A DNA stretch of 47,339 bases from Brachyspira sp. (GTDB lineage Bacteria; Spirochaetota; Brachyspiria; Brachyspirales; Brachyspiraceae). This document shows, piece by piece, positions 10,049 through 18,486 of this stretch. Position 1 is the stretch's first letter. The number at the start of each line of letters is the position of its first letter. Both the position numbers and the translations under genes were made by a program. The stretch lies in NCBI RefSeq assembly GCF_029258575.1, contig NZ_JARHYI010000004.1, forward strand, positions 1 to 47,339. Reading direction: 5' to 3'. The notes beneath the pieces are model-generated. The model saw only the letters and a list, made by a program, of their open reading frames with translations. It did not search any database and was not told the DNA's origin.

Positions 10049-11393
10049 ATACAGGAACTCCGTTAAATCTATATCTTATAAAACCTTTATAAAATTCTCT
10101 AACCTCTACATAAGCAAAATAATATGCTTGAGCGGTATTTATCCTAGCATGCTTATGAAGTAAATTATTATAAAAACTATTAATAAAATCCATATACATA
10201 CCATCTCCTAAAGATCCAATACCAGATATCACTGTACCAACTCCAGAAGAAAGAAGAGATTTTGTAAGTTTATTATCAATTTCTTCCATATTGCATGCAT
10301 TAATAAAAATTACTTTAGGAGGATTTTCCAAAGCAGTTACAGAGTTTAATATATAATCTTCACTTAATTTTATTCCGTCTTTATATCCATGCGTTATAAT
10401 ATGAACTATATCATAGCTTTCTAATATTTTGATAAATTCAAAATAACTATGTTCTTTTCTATATAAATCTATTTCTATATTTTTTATATTATTTTGCAAT
10501 GATAAAATAATATCTATTTCATCTTTATCATAAACTATATCATCATTTGGTATAGAGATAACAGCCATTTTTATTTTTGCATTATTGCTTCTTTTATTAT
10601 GATAAAGCATATTAGAAGCATTAGTATAAGAAAAGATTATATTCTCTGATATAAACTTTCCATCATAAGATAATATATCCCAAGGAATACTATAAGTTCC
10701 ATTATCAAGATGTAAATAAACTATTCTAAAACCATCAAGCAAATGCTCTCTAAAATCTTTTTCTGGTATTAGCATATTCATTAAATAGCTTCCAAGTTCT
10801 ATATATCTTTCTATACTATTATTCTCACTATTGGAATATTTAAGCAAACGAATATACTCTTTATATATGCTTTCATAAGCCTTATCATCAAAACGCTTTT
10901 CATATTCTACTACATAAAGAGATGGATATGTCTCTATAGCTTGATATTTAAAAATATTATTTTCTATGGAGCATGAAAAAAATGTTTGAGATATGTTATC
11001 ATTTAAAACTATTAATCTGTCTTTTAATTTTGAAAATGTTTTATTATCTATCTCATAAACAGAAAAGTCAGAATATTTATCTTCTAATTGATAATATATT
11101 CCTCTTCTTCTTTCATAATTATCACTTATACTGATATTAGTATAGTTTTCATCTAACTGTTTTTTATTATTAAAATCTATTTTATAATAACCGTACAATT
11201 TATTTTTATCATCATCATACAGAAATATATTTATTATACTATTATCTTTTTTTATATTTTTTGAAATCTTTTTCACAGAAGAATTTTTTAAAGTGATATA
11301 TTCTCTGCTATGAGATAAAAAGTAATCTCTATTTTGTGATACTATATATAATTTATTTTCAACCATTGAAATAGTGTTTAAATTTATATTCAT
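10041..11393 (-). CDS. CHAT-domain protein (caspase-like cysteine protease), 450 aa
   Basis: The C-terminal half is a CHAT domain, the caspase-like peptidase fold. DIVHIITHG carries the catalytic histidine (about His335), VIFINACN the catalytic cysteine (about Cys367), and SSGVGTVISGIGSL the typical following strand. Earlier, FRIVYLHLDNGTYSIPWDIL matches the conserved CHAT lead-in (I-P-W-E/D-L). The first 200 residues are beta-rich and polar and I do not recognise them; they may be a sensor domain. There is no signal peptide, so the protein is cytoplasmic. Its last 8 bases overlap the start of the lipoprotein amidase gene. CHAT proteases often act on a dedicated partner in stress or phage defence; here no gasdermin- or TPR-type partner is adjacent, so the target is unknown. 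Confidence 0.8.
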   Translation of the reverse strand: MNINLNTISMVENKLYIVSQNRDYFLSHSREYITLKNSSVKKISKNIKKDNSIINIFLYDDDKNKLYGYYKIDFNNKKQLDENYTNISISDNYERRRGIYYQLEDKYSDFSVYEIDNKTFSKLKDRLIVLNDNISQTFFSCSIENNIFKYQAIETYPSLYVVEYEKRFDDKAYESIYKEYIRLLKYSNSENNSIERYIELGSYLMNMLIPEKDFREHLLDGFRIVYLHLDNGTYSIPWDILSYDGKFISENIIFSYTNASNMLYHNKRSNNAKIKMAVISIPNDDIVYDKDEIDIILSLQNNIKNIEIDLYRKEHSYFEFIKILESYDIVHIITHGYKDGIKLSEDYILNSVTALENPPKVIFINACNMEEIDNKLTKSLLSSGVGTVISGIGSLGDGMYMDFINSFYNNLLHKHARINTAQAYYFAYVEVREFYKGFIRYRFNGVPVYV

Positions 11394-11498
11394 TAATTCT
11401 GATTATTATATAGTAGTTTTTGTATATAATCAAATGAAAAATTATTAAAAAATTAGTAATTATAAATAGGATATTATATTGAATAAATGAAATTATTC

Positions 11499-12067
11499 TC
11501 ACTTCTTTTCAAAACCATAAAATGTACATTTATAAATATTATTATCAGTATATAGCCCAATAGATACTAATGCAGTATTATTATTCTTACTTTCATAATA
11601 ATCTTTTAAAAGTAAAGTAAGGGAAAAATAGGTTCTATCAAAATCCTTTTCCTAAATTTAAAAATCCAAATATATCCTTTGAATGTTACTTCTGTATCTT
11701 TTTCACTATATGATAATACTAAAAAGTAATATTTATATATTGACTATTTTACCATCACAAAATAAATATATGGCAGCATATCAAGGAGATTTAAATTTAT
11801 CTGTACAAACAAAAGTTTTCTTATTTTCATAATTTTCTATACTTACTTCTTTAGGGTAAATATATTCATTTTTATATTTAAATCTTTTTATTGGAAGATT
11901 TACCTGATACTTTAAACTTAAAATATATTGTCTTTTTTATAGTATTATAATTATTATTGTTGTTATTATTATCTGAACCATTAATCAGGATTCAATATTT
12001 TATAATTACATGAAACTATTAAAAATAAATAGTAAATTTACAAAAATATAATAAAAAACTTTCTCAT
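11499..12067 (-). pseudogene. Decayed lipoprotein gene
   Basis: Pieces of one protein can be read on the minus strand across several frames. They run from MRKFFIIFL at 12067 through a hydrophobic stretch to a lipobox-like SCNYK, then an asparagine-rich linker, a strand TIYFKFKVSGK, EYIYPKEVSIENYENKKTF, SEKDTEVTFKGY, and finally LVSIGLYTDNNIYKCTFYGF ending at the stop at 11499. At least four frameshifts and several stops separate these parts. The product was probably a Brachyspira-type outer-surface lipoprotein of about 190 residues; no function can be assigned. It explains most of the 886-base gap between the CHAT gene and rseP. Confidence 0.7.
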
Positions 12068-12279
12068 ATACAAAATATGTCAAATTTAATAATTATTGTC
12101 AATATTTTTCTATTATATTAGAATTATTTTTAATAAAAAACATTGTAAATTAAAAAAAATAATATAATATATTTCATTAGCTGTAAAAAATATGTTGAAA
12201 TAAATTTATAAAAAATATATACTTATTAGTAATAATTCTTAATAAAAAATATTGTGATTATTAATTAGGAGGTAAACAA

Positions 12280-13644
12280 TTGAGTTGGATAGGTGCTATT
12301 ATACTATTAAGTGTGCTTGTATTCGTTCATGAAATGGGTCATTTACTTGCAGGCTTGGCAGTTGGAATAAAGGCTGAAGCTTTTTCAATAGGATTTGGTC
12401 CTATACTTTTAAAAAAACAAATTAAGGGAATAGATTTTAGATTCTCTGCTATACCTTTTGGAGGATACTGTAAATTTAAAGGAGAAATATCTGAAGATGG
12501 AAATGTAGAAGAAGGAGATTTTTTGAGTATGTCTCCTTTCAAAAGAATAATAGTTTATTTTGCAGGTCCTTTCTTTAATTATTTATTTGCATTTATTCTT
12601 TTGGCTGTATTAGTTTCTATGCCTTCAAAGATAGATTTATATTCTCCTACAATATCAGTATTCAAAGATGGAAAATATATGCATACAAAATCTGGAATCA
12701 CATTAGCCTATGAATACGGTTTACAAAGTGGAGATACTATAACAGCGATAAATGGTAAAAAGGTAGAATCAGATAATGATATATTAAAGACAATAAATGA
12801 TGAGGCTATACAAAAAGCTTCTGAAAATATCACTTTTACATTAAACAGAAACGGAGAAACTTTAAATATAACAATACCTTCTGTTGAAATGTTAAAGGCA
12901 TTAAGCGGAGAAAGATCATTAGGATTATATTTTGGAAATGACCTTATAATAAAAAATGTACTTCCAGACTCTGCAGCTTCTGAAGCTGGACTTATGTCTG
13001 GTGATAAAGTCATAGCTATAAATGGAATGAATGCTAATAATATAGCTGATTTCAGACCTATAGTTATGGATAATGCCTCTCAGAAAATTAATATAACAGT
13101 ACTTAGAAACGGAGAGGAGATTACAAGAGAGGCTATACCAAGACCTGTAGCTTCAAAATCATTTGGCACTTATGGAAGTTTGGGAGTGGAATTTGATAGT
13201 ACTCCTATGAAAGTTGAAAAAGTTGATGGAATACATTTCCCAAAATCTATACCTGAAGCATTTAAAGAAACAGGAAATTATATTATTTCTTATCTAAACG
13301 GACTTAAACTTCTTTTCACAGGTAAATTATCATTGCGAGAAAATTTAGGAGGTCCTGTAAGAATAATACAGATTTCTTCACAGGTGATTTCTGTTGATAT
13401 AGAATACAGACTTAGAACTATACTTTCATTTACTGCTACTATAAGTTTGATACTTTTTTTAATGAATCTTCTTCCTTTGCCTGTAGTAGACGGAGGTATG
13501 ATAGTATTTTCATTCATAGAGCTTATTATGAGAAGACCTATAAACAGAAAAGTTCTTACAAAGATTCAAGCTATAGGTGCGGCATTTTTAATAACTCTTG
13601 CAATATTCATTACAATAAATGATATAACACAATTATTCAGATAA
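12280..13644 (+). CDS. rseP: RseP-type site-2 protease (M50 family)
   Basis: This intramembrane zinc metalloprotease cuts membrane-bound anti-sigma factors or signal peptides. The zinc motif H-E-M-G-H lies at residues 17-21 in the first membrane segment; the third zinc ligand lies in NLLPLPVVDGG near residue 400. Two PDZ-like domains lie between (around GLQSGDTITAINGK and GLMSGDKVIAINGM). The length of 454 residues matches E. coli RseP. The start is a TTG at 12280, with a perfect AGGAGGT eight bases upstream; no ATG fits. A strong bidirectional terminator follows. No dxr, cdsA or bamA neighbours are present, unlike in many bacteria. Confidence 0.93.
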   Translation: MSWIGAIILLSVLVFVHEMGHLLAGLAVGIKAEAFSIGFGPILLKKQIKGIDFRFSAIPFGGYCKFKGEISEDGNVEEGDFLSMSPFKRIIVYFAGPFFNYLFAFILLAVLVSMPSKIDLYSPTISVFKDGKYMHTKSGITLAYEYGLQSGDTITAINGKKVESDNDILKTINDEAIQKASENITFTLNRNGETLNITIPSVEMLKALSGERSLGLYFGNDLIIKNVLPDSAASEAGLMSGDKVIAINGMNANNIADFRPIVMDNASQKINITVLRNGEEITREAIPRPVASKSFGTYGSLGVEFDSTPMKVEKVDGIHFPKSIPEAFKETGNYIISYLNGLKLLFTGKLSLRENLGGPVRIIQISSQVISVDIEYRLRTILSFTATISLILFLMNLLPLPVVDGGMIVFSFIELIMRRPINRKVLTKIQAIGAAFLITLAIFITINDITQLFR

Positions 13645-13645
13645 T

Positions 13646-13692
13646 AAAAAAGAGGATTATTATACATAAATTATAATAATCCTCTTTTTTTA
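13646..13692. terminator. Bidirectional terminator between rseP and the PTS operon
   Basis: A long perfect stem, with core GAGGATTATTATA (13652-13664) pairing with TATAATAATCCTC (13672-13684), is extended by A and T runs on both sides. It lies between two convergent genes and can end transcripts from either strand. Confidence 0.9.
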
Positions 13693-13710
13693 ATTTATAA
13701 AATCAATAAT

Positions 13711-14724
13711 TTAATATTCCATTTTTCTATAATATCTTCTAATATTTAAATCATGATCTTTCTCTTTTGAAAAATGATTGGCAATTCTATCTGAACATAA
13801 TGAAGCCATAAAAATAGGAGATAATATAGAATAAAATTCTTTATTTATAGTATTAGAAACATAATCTTTTAAATCTAAAACAAATAATTTATCAGTAATA
13901 TTTTTCAAAAATTTTTCTGCTCTTTCATCTAATACTCTCGTTTCATCCATATTTTTTATTAATCCTACAAAAGTATCTTTTTCAACTATTTCCAAAGTAC
14001 CATGGAAAAATTCTTCAGAAGTTATGGATTTAGTTTTTATCCAAAGCATTTCTTCCAAAATACACATAGCAAATAAATATACTTCATCTGTAATATAACC
14101 AGTACCAATCCATAAATGATATGTTTCTTTAGAATACTGCTTAGCTAATTGTTCAGCTATAGGATCAAATTTAATTTTTGCTTTTATTAACTCATCAGGT
14201 AATTTCTTAATATCATTAATAAAATCATTAAACATAGGATATTCCTGATTATTATATGCTAATCTTAAACAAAAAGTAAGCAGCATTATATACATTAATT
14301 CAGAACCTACTTTCTGCTCATTGATAACATGTTTATATGATAATTCAGAAATTGGAGAAGGTGATTTTCCTACTATAGAAAATATTCTTATATTTTTTTC
14401 TTTCAATATTTTTGCAGCCTGTAAAGTTTCTTTAGTATCTCCTGATTTTGAAATCATTACAACACATGATTTTTCATTTAATCTTTTACTATTTACAACT
14501 CCGATAAATGAAGCACTTTCTGCATAGAAATTTATTTTTAAAGATATTTGACTCATTATATGAACAACACCTTTCATTATAGATAAAGAACCACCTACAC
14601 CTAAAAAATATATATTATCATATCCTTCTTTTGAAATAGTATCAGCAACTTCTATAATTTTATTGCATTCATTTATGCCATTTTCTAAAGACTTTCTATA
14701 ATTTTCTTCATTAAAGTTTAACAT
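13711..14724 (-). CDS. SIS-domain sugar-phosphate protein, GfrF/FrlB-like deglycase candidate
   Basis: This protein has two SIS (sugar isomerase) domains and no glutamine-amidotransferase domain, so it is not GlmS. YFLGVGGSLSIMKG near the start and CVVMISKSGDTKETLQ (about residues 91-106) form the phosphosugar-binding loop of the first domain; EEFFHGTLE holds the catalytic glutamate and histidine region of the second. Proteins like this split amino-acid-linked sugar phosphates (fructoselysine-6-P, glucoselysine-6-P) into glucose-6-P and the amino acid. It is the last gene of the PTS operon, 15 bases after the other SIS gene. Pairing with a second SIS protein behind a mannose-type PTS is the layout of Salmonella gfrE/gfrF; which of the two equals which is not resolved. 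Confidence 0.75.
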   Translation of the reverse strand: MLNFNEENYRKSLENGINECNKIIEVADTISKEGYDNIYFLGVGGSLSIMKGVVHIMSQISLKINFYAESASFIGVVNSKRLNEKSCVVMISKSGDTKETLQAAKILKEKNIRIFSIVGKSPSPISELSYKHVINEQKVGSELMYIMLLTFCLRLAYNNQEYPMFNDFINDIKKLPDELIKAKIKFDPIAEQLAKQYSKETYHLWIGTGYITDEVYLFAMCILEEMLWIKTKSITSEEFFHGTLEIVEKDTFVGLIKNMDETRVLDERAEKFLKNITDKLFVLDLKDYVSNTINKEFYSILSPIFMASLCSDRIANHFSKEKDHDLNIRRYYRKMEY

Positions 14725-14739
14725 ATATATTACTCCTTA

Positions 14740-15813
14740 TTATTCAAAAATTTTTCTTTCTAGTACATTATCCATATCAGGAAACATTTTTTTATTTATA
14801 TCTATATTTTTATATTCTGTTATTATATGAGAAGCATACTGAATAGGTATCAAATAAAGAATAGGAGAAATATATTCATCTACTTGTTTAATAGTCAAAT
14901 AATTCTCATTTTCCATATATCCAATGTAAAGACTTTTTCCTGCAAATTTATCTAAATAATTCATAATATCAATCATTCTATTATTTAGCTTATCATTATA
15001 CGATGCCATATATATTATCAAACAATCCTTATTAAGCTCATAACAAGGTCCATGAAGGAATTCCTCCATTTCAAATGATGCAGTAGGAACTCTTATAGTT
15101 TCTGTAAATTTAGTCTGTGCTTCAAAAGTTACTCCTATAGAACTTCCATAAGATACGAATATAAATCTTTTTGCCTTTAAGAAATAATCTTTATTTTTTT
15201 CTATCCAATTTTTTGATATATCTAATGTATTATTAATATTTAAAATAGCATCTTCAATCTTTAGTATCTCACTATTATAAGTATCAATATCTATATTTCC
15301 ATTAGATAATCCAAGCTCTAAACCTGCAAGCATTAAAATCAATGCAGTAGACATCATACCTTTTGTAACAAACCCTATTTTTTCTTCGCCACAATCTATT
15401 TTAATAAAATAATTAGCAGCCTTTACCAAAGGAGAATTTTCGTTATAGGTTATTGCAAAAGATTTATCGAAACAATCTGCTTTTTTTAATGCCTCTATTG
15501 TTGATGCACTTCTTCCTGTTTGAGATATGGCAAAAAATACAGAATCTTTATCCCATATAGAAGTATAGTTAATAAATTCTGAAGGATTTATATAACTTAA
15601 TTCTACAGAAGACATTTTTTCTATATATAATTTTGAGCATAAAAATGCATTTAAAGATGAACCTGTAGCCAATACAATAATCTTTTTAGTATTTTTTATA
15701 TATTCATTTTCTACTATATCTTTCAATATCTGTTTTCTGTTTTTTAGAACTCTTTCGCAAACTGACTGTTCTTCTTTTATATAAGTCAACATATTTAAAC
15801 ACATAAATTTCAC
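14740..15813 (-). CDS. SIS-domain sugar-phosphate protein, GfrE-like deglycase candidate
   Basis: This is a second two-domain SIS protein of 357 residues without an amidotransferase domain. VLATGSSLNAFLCSK marks the first SIS loop and FFAISQTGRSASTIEAL (S-x-T/S-G-x-S) the phosphosugar-binding turn; EMEEFLHGPCYELN is the second-domain active-site segment of GlmS-like isomerases. The likely reaction is cleavage of a glycated amino-acid phosphate after PTS uptake. It follows the IID gene by 7 bases and is clearly co-transcribed. An aminosugar-6-phosphate deaminase/isomerase is the main alternative. The start at 15813 has an upstream AGGGGTG ribosome-binding site. Confidence 0.75.
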   Translation of the reverse strand: MKFMCLNMLTYIKEEQSVCERVLKNRKQILKDIVENEYIKNTKKIIVLATGSSLNAFLCSKLYIEKMSSVELSYINPSEFINYTSIWDKDSVFFAISQTGRSASTIEALKKADCFDKSFAITYNENSPLVKAANYFIKIDCGEEKIGFVTKGMMSTALILMLAGLELGLSNGNIDIDTYNSEILKIEDAILNINNTLDISKNWIEKNKDYFLKAKRFIFVSYGSSIGVTFEAQTKFTETIRVPTASFEMEEFLHGPCYELNKDCLIIYMASYNDKLNNRMIDIMNYLDKFAGKSLYIGYMENENYLTIKQVDEYISPILYLIPIQYASHIITEYKNIDINKKMFPDMDNVLERKIFE

Positions 15814-15820
15814 CCCTAAA

Positions 15821-16633
15821 TTAAACTAAAATTCCGAAGAAGCAACCCAATATTCCTATTAATATTACAGCTAAAAGCATCCAATTTATAGAAATATGTT
15901 TTCCCAATAAATAATATATTAATAGTGTGATTCCTAAAGGAGCTATTTTAGGCATAATACTGTCTAATATACTTTGTATAGTTATAGGATTTGCTGCACT
16001 TCCTATATTAAAACCTATATTAATATTTACATAATCAGCTGTCATCCCACCTATTACCATTAATCCTATAATAGAAATAGCATAGTTTATTGATGACATT
16101 ATTCCTGATTGATCAGCCTGTTTTAATATCTTAATCCCCATATTATATCCTATAAAAGTTCCAAAATATCTTATGATATAATGAGGTATATTAAATACTA
16201 ATAAAAATATTATAGGTCCTATAATATTACCTTTAAGACAAAAACCTGCTGCTATACTTGTTGCTATAGTTCTAAGAGTTACTAAAACTATAGCATCTCC
16301 TATTCCAGCCAAAGGTCCCATCAAAGCGGTTTTTATAGATCTTATGGTTGTATAATCATCACTGTCATTCTTAACTTTCTCTTCTTCCAAAGCTACTGTA
16401 ACACCCATTATAAATGTTGATACTGCCTGAGTAGTATTAAAAAATTCAAGATGTGTTCTTAAAGCTTTTGTTAATTTTTCCTTATTGTCACCATAAAGTT
16501 TTTTCAATACAGGTATCAAAGCAAAACTAAAACCCATATGCTGCTGTTTAACATAATTCCATGTCCACTCTAATGACATAGATCTAAAAAATACTCTTAT
16601 TAAATCTCTTTTAGTAATTTTTTTATTTTCCAT
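15821..16633 (-). CDS. PTS system, mannose/fructose/sorbose family, IID component
   Basis: This is a membrane subunit of a mannose-family phosphotransferase permease. The N-terminal part (RDLIRVFFRSMSLEWTWNY, MGFSFALIPVLKKLYG) and the stretch RSIKTALMGPLAGIGDAI are the conserved IID signature; hydrophobic segments follow, with the end YLLGKHISINWMLLAVIL. The length of 270 is usual. With IIC it forms the sugar channel. It comes 10 bases after IIC in the same operon as IIA and IIB. Confidence 0.92.
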   Translation of the reverse strand: MENKKITKRDLIRVFFRSMSLEWTWNYVKQQHMGFSFALIPVLKKLYGDNKEKLTKALRTHLEFFNTTQAVSTFIMGVTVALEEEKVKNDSDDYTTIRSIKTALMGPLAGIGDAIVLVTLRTIATSIAAGFCLKGNIIGPIIFLLVFNIPHYIIRYFGTFIGYNMGIKILKQADQSGIMSSINYAISIIGLMVIGGMTADYVNINIGFNIGSAANPITIQSILDSIMPKIAPLGITLLIYYLLGKHISINWMLLAVILIGILGCFFGILV

Positions 16634-16643
16634 ATTTCAATCC

Positions 16644-17429
16644 TTAAAAATCATCATCTTCTTCATAAGAAGAATTGGTAGATGTACTAGTTTTTATCTG
16701 ATTTCTGTTAGAAACTATTATTATAGCAATTATTACTCCTAATATGGCTATTGCTAAAGAAGGTAATTTTAAATAAGCAGCAAGAATAAATCCTAATATA
16801 TAAAATACGGCAACGCTTTTATTAAGCATCATTCTAAGTAATATAGCAAAACCTAAAGCAGGCATTATACCAGTAGATATTCTCATACCATCTTTTACAA
16901 AATTAGGTATCATATCTAATAAAGAACTTATTGCTGAACTTCCAAAATAATATGATAAACCAATTACTAATCCTATAGGCATAGCTCTGGTAAAGAATCC
17001 TGTAATAAATTGAAGCCAGCCAAGTTTATCAGCTTCCCCATTATCTGCCAGCTTATCAGCCGCCTTTATTACCAAAGGATAAATGAATACAAATATAACA
17101 TTTTGAATCATTACCATAAATGTAGCTATTGGTAATCCTAATGTTACAGCATTTTCAACCCCTGTACCGTGATTTATAGAAAAAGCTGTAGCCAATACTG
17201 TACCTGTTATAAATTCAGGAGGAAGAGAAGCCCCTATTGAAACATTGCCAAGAAATACTAATTCAAGCGTACCTCCAATAATAACCCCAGTAGGTATGTC
17301 GCCCATTACGATTCCTGTAAGTGCCCCTACAATTATAGGTCTCATAAACATAGAAGTTCCTGTAAGACCTTTCTCCACTACCATTATGAAAAAACCTAAT
17401 AAACCTAAAGATATAGATGTACTTAACAT
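16644..17429 (-). CDS. PTS system, mannose/fructose/sorbose family, IIC component
   Basis: This is the integral membrane sugar-translocating subunit. Conserved family features include RPIIVGALTGIVMGD, GGTLELVFLGNVSIGASLPP and the VLATAF segment, with about seven to nine hydrophobic stretches. The 261 residues end in an acidic, serine-rich tail (SSYEEDDDF). It lies between IIB (13 bases) and IID (10 bases). The substrate is inferred from the two downstream SIS proteins rather than from this sequence. Confidence 0.92.
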   Translation of the reverse strand: MLSTSISLGLLGFFIMVVEKGLTGTSMFMRPIIVGALTGIVMGDIPTGVIIGGTLELVFLGNVSIGASLPPEFITGTVLATAFSINHGTGVENAVTLGLPIATFMVMIQNVIFVFIYPLVIKAADKLADNGEADKLGWLQFITGFFTRAMPIGLVIGLSYYFGSSAISSLLDMIPNFVKDGMRISTGIMPALGFAILLRMMLNKSVAVFYILGFILAAYLKLPSLAIAILGVIIAIIIVSNRNQIKTSTSTNSSYEEDDDF

Positions 17430-17442
17430 TATATGCTCCTTT

Positions 17443-17916
17443 TTAAATTTCTTTTAATATGATTTTTTGATCATTAGGCAATGCTCTTATTTCTATTTCT
17501 ACATTAGGAAATTCACTCATAAATTTTCTAAGATTATCCTGATCTTCTTTTGTGACTGAAACTGTTTTTGAAAGATTTTTAGAATCTTCATAATGCTTTG
17601 TTCCGCCTAAATTTATACTTTTTATCACTTTTGTTTCTCTAGTCAAAGTTAAAGCATCATTAATATTCTCAAATATAATGAATAATTTATAGCTGTCTGT
17701 AACACCTGATTCTATAGCTTTAATAGAATCATTAATAGTCTTAAATATAAGTTTGCAGTTGCTTGGTCTTGCCAATTTTAAAGTTGTTTTTGTAATATCA
17801 TTATTAACAACTTCATCATTAGCTATTAAAATACAATCCACATCTAAAGACTGCAGCCATGCAACAGCAACCTGACCATGTAAAAGTCTATGATCTACTC
17901 TAACATGTTTTATCAT
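17443..17916 (-). CDS. PTS system, mannose/fructose/sorbose family, IIB component
   Basis: This cytoplasmic subunit receives phosphate from IIA and passes it to the incoming sugar. The start IKHVRVDHRLLHGQVAVAW contains the phosphorylated histidine (His13, in R-L-L-H-G-Q) that defines the family. At 157 residues it is a full-length IIB. It sits 12 bases after IIA and 13 before IIC. Confidence 0.93.
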   Translation of the reverse strand: MIKHVRVDHRLLHGQVAVAWLQSLDVDCILIANDEVVNNDITKTTLKLARPSNCKLIFKTINDSIKAIESGVTDSYKLFIIFENINDALTLTRETKVIKSINLGGTKHYEDSKNLSKTVSVTKEDQDNLRKFMSEFPNVEIEIRALPNDQKIILKEI

Positions 17917-17928
17917 AATAAAAACTCC

Positions 17929-18354
17929 TTAAAAATCATCATTTGATAAATTAAAATCTAAATCATTGCAAAATACTATAGCTTCTTTTGCTTCAGATAT
18001 AGCTTCTCTTATTATAGTATCTATAGATAAATCTTTATTACTGCTATTAGATAATATTTCTAAAATTAGTGGAACATTAACCCCTGATATTAATCTTACC
18101 CTTCTATCATTTATATACTTCATAGATTCATTATTAACACTGCCCCCGAAAATATCAGTAAAAATTATAAGTTCATCATCATCGCCTAATTTTGATAGAT
18201 ATTCTTCTATTTTTGAACTTATATCTGTTCTTTTACCATCCAAATATGCAGCTACTGTATCTAAATTGAAATTATTTCCAAGCAGCATACTAATTGTAGA
18301 TTCTAAACCTGTACTCATATTACCATGAGACATAATTAAAAACTGCCTAAACAT
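17929..18354 (-). CDS. PTS system, mannose/fructose/sorbose family, IIA component
   Basis: This cytoplasmic phosphocarrier accepts phosphate from HPr. The N-terminal segment FLIMSHGNMSTGL carries the active histidine (His10), and EDIIFTDIFGGSVNNES-like sequence (actual: ELIIFTDIFGGSVNN) is the conserved second motif. It is separate from IIB, as in gfr, dga and sorbose systems, rather than fused as in ManX. It is the first gene of the operon; its ribosome-binding site AGGAG abuts the operator palindrome at 18363-18410. Confidence 0.92.
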   Translation of the reverse strand: MFRQFLIMSHGNMSTGLESTISMLLGNNFNLDTVAAYLDGKRTDISSKIEEYLSKLGDDDELIIFTDIFGGSVNNESMKYINDRRVRLISGVNVPLILEILSNSSNKDLSIDTIIREAISEAKEAIVFCNDLDFNLSNDDF

Positions 18355-18362
18355 GACATCTC

Positions 18363-18410
18363 CTATAATACATTATATAACATCATATAATGCTATATAA
18401 TGTATTATAG
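18363..18410. promoter_or_regulatory. Palindromic operator upstream of the PTS operon
   Basis: A perfect 17-bp inverted repeat (18363-18379 with 18394-18410, 14-base centre) is built on TATAATGTATTATA. It covers the -10 box of the promoter at 18404-18431 and reaches the ribosome-binding site of the IIA gene. The same TGTATTATA half appears in the palindrome upstream of the GntR gene (19291-19306). Repression by the adjacent GntR-type regulator is the natural reading. Confidence 0.7.
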
Positions 18411-18431
18411 TAAAAATGGTTCATTTGTCAA
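18404..18431 (-). promoter_or_regulatory. Promoter of the PTS operon
   Basis: On the minus strand, TTGACA (18431-18426) and TATAAT (18409-18404) are 16 bases apart, a consensus sigma-70 promoter, with the IIA start 50 bases downstream. The -10 box lies inside the operator palindrome. Confidence 0.75.
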
Positions 18432-18486
18432 TAAAAAACAAATTAAAAATTTCATAAAATTTAAATAAAAAAAATTAAGACTGGAA

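Noticed and set aside
13711-15813. SIS-domain genes as glucosamine-6-phosphate synthase (glmS)
   Set aside because: Neither protein has the N-terminal glutaminase domain with Cys2, and both are tied to a PTS operon.
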